A stretch of 10,840 nucleotides of DNA, taken from positions 1 to 10,840 of the forward strand of contig LT649985.1 of NCBI GenBank assembly GCA_900128395.1, given 5' to 3'. Both the position numbers and the translations under genes were made by a program. Under the pieces are notes generated by a model. It made no database searches, had not been told where the DNA came from, and worked only from the letters and a program-made list of their open reading frames with translations. Source of the DNA: Stramenopiles sp. TOSAG23-2. Lineage: Eukaryota; Sar. Shown piece after piece: positions 8,994 through 10,840 of the stretch (its first letter is position 1; each line of letters starts with the position of its first letter).

Positions 8994-9018
8994 TTTTCGT
9001 TTCTTCCATGGTTTCCAA
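6250..9018 (-). CDS. Aspartate/glutamate-type mitochondrial carrier with EF-hands and an N-terminal cyclic-nucleotide-binding domain
   Basis: The protein is 922 residues with no intron. An Asn-rich head (10-18) is followed by a cyclic-nucleotide-binding domain (about 85-205), EF-hand regions (about 245-535), and three carrier repeats (about 593-685, 694-782, 790-880). The carrier signatures are PIDLSK (614-619), PLEIVK (716-721) and PADVIK (811-816). The EF-hand plus carrier layout and close similarity of the carrier part match aralar/citrin (SLC25A12/13), which exchange mitochondrial aspartate for cytosolic glutamate and H+ in the malate-aspartate shuttle and are activated by Ca2+ on the intermembrane-space side. 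Animal proteins of that type are near 675 residues; the excess here is mostly the nucleotide-binding domain and Asn-rich or Ser-rich insertions. The ATG at 9018 is the first in this frame near the upstream (AT) tract, and translation reads through to the motifs without breaks. Transport specificity is inferred from family. Confidence 0.92.
7410..8290 (-). other. EF-hand regulatory region of the carrier
   Basis: One loop is canonical: D254, N256, S258, G259, S260, D262 and E265 (DMNQSGSIDFAEF). The next, DIDRSGWIRRSH (288-299), keeps D288, D290, S292 and G293 but has His at position 12, so Ca2+ binding is doubtful. Further degenerate loops lie at about 400-411 (DGDGCITFDQAI) and 519-530 (NTSSDGFVGPSD). 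Multiple EF-hands with mostly one functional site also describes aralar/citrin, where the N-terminal EF domain senses Ca2+ in the intermembrane space. Confidence 0.85.
8405..8766 (-). other. Cyclic-nucleotide-binding domain of the carrier
   Basis: Residues about 85-205 show the beta-roll pattern: a hydrophobic segment with YKTGDTIVVNGTRGEYLYVLDTG, then the phosphate-binding cassette FGEQSLQYDRPRAATV. The key residues are E165 (ribose contact) and R174 (phosphate contact), both conserved in PKA/CAP-type sites. Ala after PRA (PRAATV) is the cAMP-type form in PKA regulatory subunits; PKG has Thr there. A short insert (SGNSINTVQGR, 151-161) precedes the cassette. It should bind a cyclic nucleotide, but the ligand cannot be proven from sequence. 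Confidence 0.88.
8965..8991 (-). repeat. AAT microsatellite encoding Asn 10-18 of the carrier
   Basis: Nine AAT triplets on the coding strand lie in the N-terminal head before the structured part. This is the same type of repeat as in gene 1. Confidence 0.9.
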
Positions 9019-9048
9019 TAGTAAACTATAAATATTATTAATAGGATT

Positions 9049-9084
<36 letters not shown>

Positions 9085-9092
9085 TTTTAAGT

Positions 9093-9187
<95 letters not shown>

Positions 9188-9460
9188 TTTATGTGGATAT
9201 GTGGATATATCGATATAGATATGTATCCTTTTCTATTTGTTACTTGTTTTAAAAATGTTATAGCGAAATACAGAGCAAATAATCTTCTATTTATCTAATA
9301 TTTTTTTTCCTAAAATCCTAAAATTAAAAAAACAAAATTTATAATACGGAAGAAGAAAAAACAAAAAAAATTATTTTTATATATTATATCAATGTGTATA
9401 TATATATATAACTAATTAATATTGACGCACAAAACAAAAACAAGCGTATTTAATGATCAA
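9019..9460. promoter_or_regulatory. 5' flank of the carrier gene, rich in (AT)n
   Basis: This is the upstream side of the - strand gene. It contains an alternating AT tract (9056-9082) beginning about 38 bases from the start codon and the much longer one at 9095-9184, followed by A- and T-rich sequence. The promoter and 5' leader are presumably here. Specific elements cannot be picked out. Confidence 0.45.
9056..9184. repeat. Compound (AT)n microsatellite, second block of 45 pure repeats
   Basis: The first block is 9056-9082 (27 bases). The second is 9095-9184 (90 bases of pure AT). Each is followed by ATGTTTTTA.GT.GATAT, so the spacer is imperfectly repeated after both blocks. The tract can form a self-complementary cruciform. 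Confidence 0.95.
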
Positions 9461-9473
9461 AACTAATAGAATG

Positions 9474-9511
9474 ATATATATATATATATATATATACGTA
9501 TATATATATAT
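9474..9511. repeat. (TA)n-CG-(TA)n palindromic microsatellite
   Basis: A TA run of 22-23 bases, a central CG at 9497-9498, then a further TA run make a locally palindromic sequence. Confidence 0.85.
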
Positions 9512-10503
9512 TAATATTGCTTTTCCACAACAAAATTCACATGGATTTTTATGATATTTTAAGGAAGGTTGTGTTTGTAATATTGTATTTTAATGCTATC
9601 TAATGCTATATGGGGGGCATATTTATAATACAAATCCTTAAAATAATAAACAATACATTTTTATCAATTAGCTAGAAGGCACAATCAAAAGAGGCAAATA
9701 GCACCAGCAAACAACAAACTCCAACATCATTTTTTCTCGCTCTTGTTGGATTTATCCATTCAATTTGAACAAGTTTCACATTTCAAGCATATTTCGGATA
9801 ACATTTGAACCGAGAGGGGAAAAAAAGTGACCCTTCTTTTGCTCATTTCAACATAAATATTAAATAAAAATACTCCAGCGGGGTATATATATCCAATTAT
9901 AATTTAAATACACACGCTATAATCATAAATAAAAATACTCCAGCTATAGCTACGCTCCGATTAAGCTAAGACTCGTGGTTTTCAGAGAGTAACAATATGG
10001 TTCTATTTTATAATTCTATGCACACTTTGTAAAAAAGCAATCAAACTTTCTTACTTTAAAACAAAAACAAATATATTTTCTTAGTTCTTACCTATAGTTT
10101 TTTGTACTCTTTCCACCGCGCCGCTCTTACACTACCGATTTACATCCTATTTATAAAATCTGTGGCATGACTGTCAAAACACAATACCACTTTTGTACTT
10201 CGATTTATCTTGATTCTTCCTATCTGCTTCTTCACAGAGGTAACTATTTACTTGCTAAATCGATCAAAAATAGTTACAGTTAAGGTTTTCCACCTTTACA
10301 TGATTCTATTTCTATGCTAAAAGCAAAAGGGCCATATCGCCGTCACTCAAATTTTCCTATAGGATATTGGATTGTTATAATACGTAAATAACATCGAACT
10401 ATAAATACATCTTACGTAATTATCTTGAAACTAATATTTTGTTTATTTGTTGGGGATCGAAAAAAGGAAGAGTTGGTTGGACCGTGAATCCAGTAAAAAA
10501 AGA
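9512..10503. other. Intergenic DNA, no gene recognised
   Basis: All frames are broken by frequent stops and no known motif is seen. I looked for tRNA T-loop sequences, snRNA and rRNA motifs and saw none. The only structure noted is the 18-base direct repeat at 9862-9879 and 9927-9944 and a short palindrome AGCTATAGCT at 9942-9951. Confidence 0.6.
9862..9944. repeat. Pair of 18-base direct repeats
   Basis: AAATAAAAATACTCCAGC occurs exactly at 9862-9879 and 9927-9944, 65 bases apart. The second copy runs into the palindrome AGCTATAGCT. The non-AT part (TACTCCAGC) makes chance less likely than for the surrounding sequence. Confidence 0.85.
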
Positions 10504-10609
10504 ATAGTGATGGCCACGGCAAGAAAAACAATTCACGCCCGACCACACGGCATCTGGGAAAAATCCACAACCGACCACGGTTTGACGGCGTTTTTGACGC
10601 CGTCACTAT
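10504..10609. repeat. GC-rich island bounded by imperfect 11-base inverted repeats
   Basis: ATAGTGATGGC (10504-10514) and GCCGTCACTAT (10599-10609) are inverted repeats with one mismatch. Inside, 10583-10605 is a perfect 9-pair hairpin (TGACGGCGT, loop TTTTG, ACGCCGTCA), and CCGACCAC occurs twice (10539-10546, 10571-10578). The 106-base segment is clearly more GC-rich than its flanks. It could be a small non-autonomous element, a regulatory island of a gene beyond the window, or an RNA structure. Confidence 0.55.
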
Positions 10610-10840
10610 AACTGTTAACTATTGAAAAAATTATCAAGCCTATTTAGTGCTAATAGATGACACAATTATTAGGAACCTTAAAATTTCATGCCAATTTACA
10701 TGATTTTTTTCATATTGTTTTTTTTGATTTGAGTATACCATTCCTATATTTAAGTTATTATTTTTAATTTTGATAGTAAACAGTCTAAAATAGATTCCTG
10801 TTAAAAAATAAACCGTGTTAGTATGGATTTTTATGTCAAT
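10610..10840. other. AT-rich right end, no feature seen
   Basis: No open frame of note, repeat or RNA motif can be supported in this stretch. Confidence 0.6.

Noticed and set aside
10412-10606. Minus-strand open frame of 64 codons starting in the GC-rich island
   Set aside because: Short, low complexity, begins inside the hairpin and resembles no family; kept only as part of the island finding.

Overview
The window looks like nuclear DNA of an AT-rich unicellular eukaryote. The evidence is a spliceosomal-type GT..AG intron, two very long single genes separated by AT-rich non-coding DNA, asparagine runs encoded by AAT/AAC microsatellites, (AT)n tracts, and metazoan/protist-type protein architectures: an EF-hand mitochondrial carrier and a multidomain membrane lipid enzyme. 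The cysteine-rich C-terminal module of the first gene resembles, from memory, proteins of diatoms and other microalgae. A stramenopile or related marine microalga is therefore my best guess, at low to moderate confidence. Nothing in the window looks bacterial or viral.

Layout. 1-401 is the AT-rich upstream region of gene 1. 402-5406 (+) is gene 1, with one 100-base intron (782-881), giving a predicted protein of 1634 residues. It strings together an N-terminal membrane anchor, a short-chain dehydrogenase (SDR), a second SDR of another subfamily, a fatty-acid-hydroxylase/sterol-desaturase-type di-iron domain, a sulfotransferase-like P-loop domain, one more membrane span and an 18-cysteine tail. 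5407-6249 is the shared 3' region of two convergent genes. 6250-9018 (-) is gene 2, 922 residues: a cyclic-nucleotide-binding domain, EF-hands and a complete aspartate/glutamate-type mitochondrial carrier. 9019-10840 is its upstream region, dominated by (AT)n tracts and, near the right end, a small GC-rich island bounded by imperfect inverted repeats. I find no convincing gene there.

Function. Gene 1 reads as a membrane-bound assembly line in which hydroxyl/keto redox steps, an O2-dependent lipid oxidation and a sulfate transfer are covalently coupled; a sterol or long-chain lipid substrate is inference. Gene 2 reads as an inner-membrane carrier of the malate-aspartate shuttle with a calcium sensor, as in animal aralar/citrin, plus a cyclic-nucleotide sensor that the animal proteins lack. 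The genes are convergent, share no obvious pathway and probably only share 3' flanking DNA.

The two fusions are the most notable contents. No database search could be run, so whether they are already described is open.
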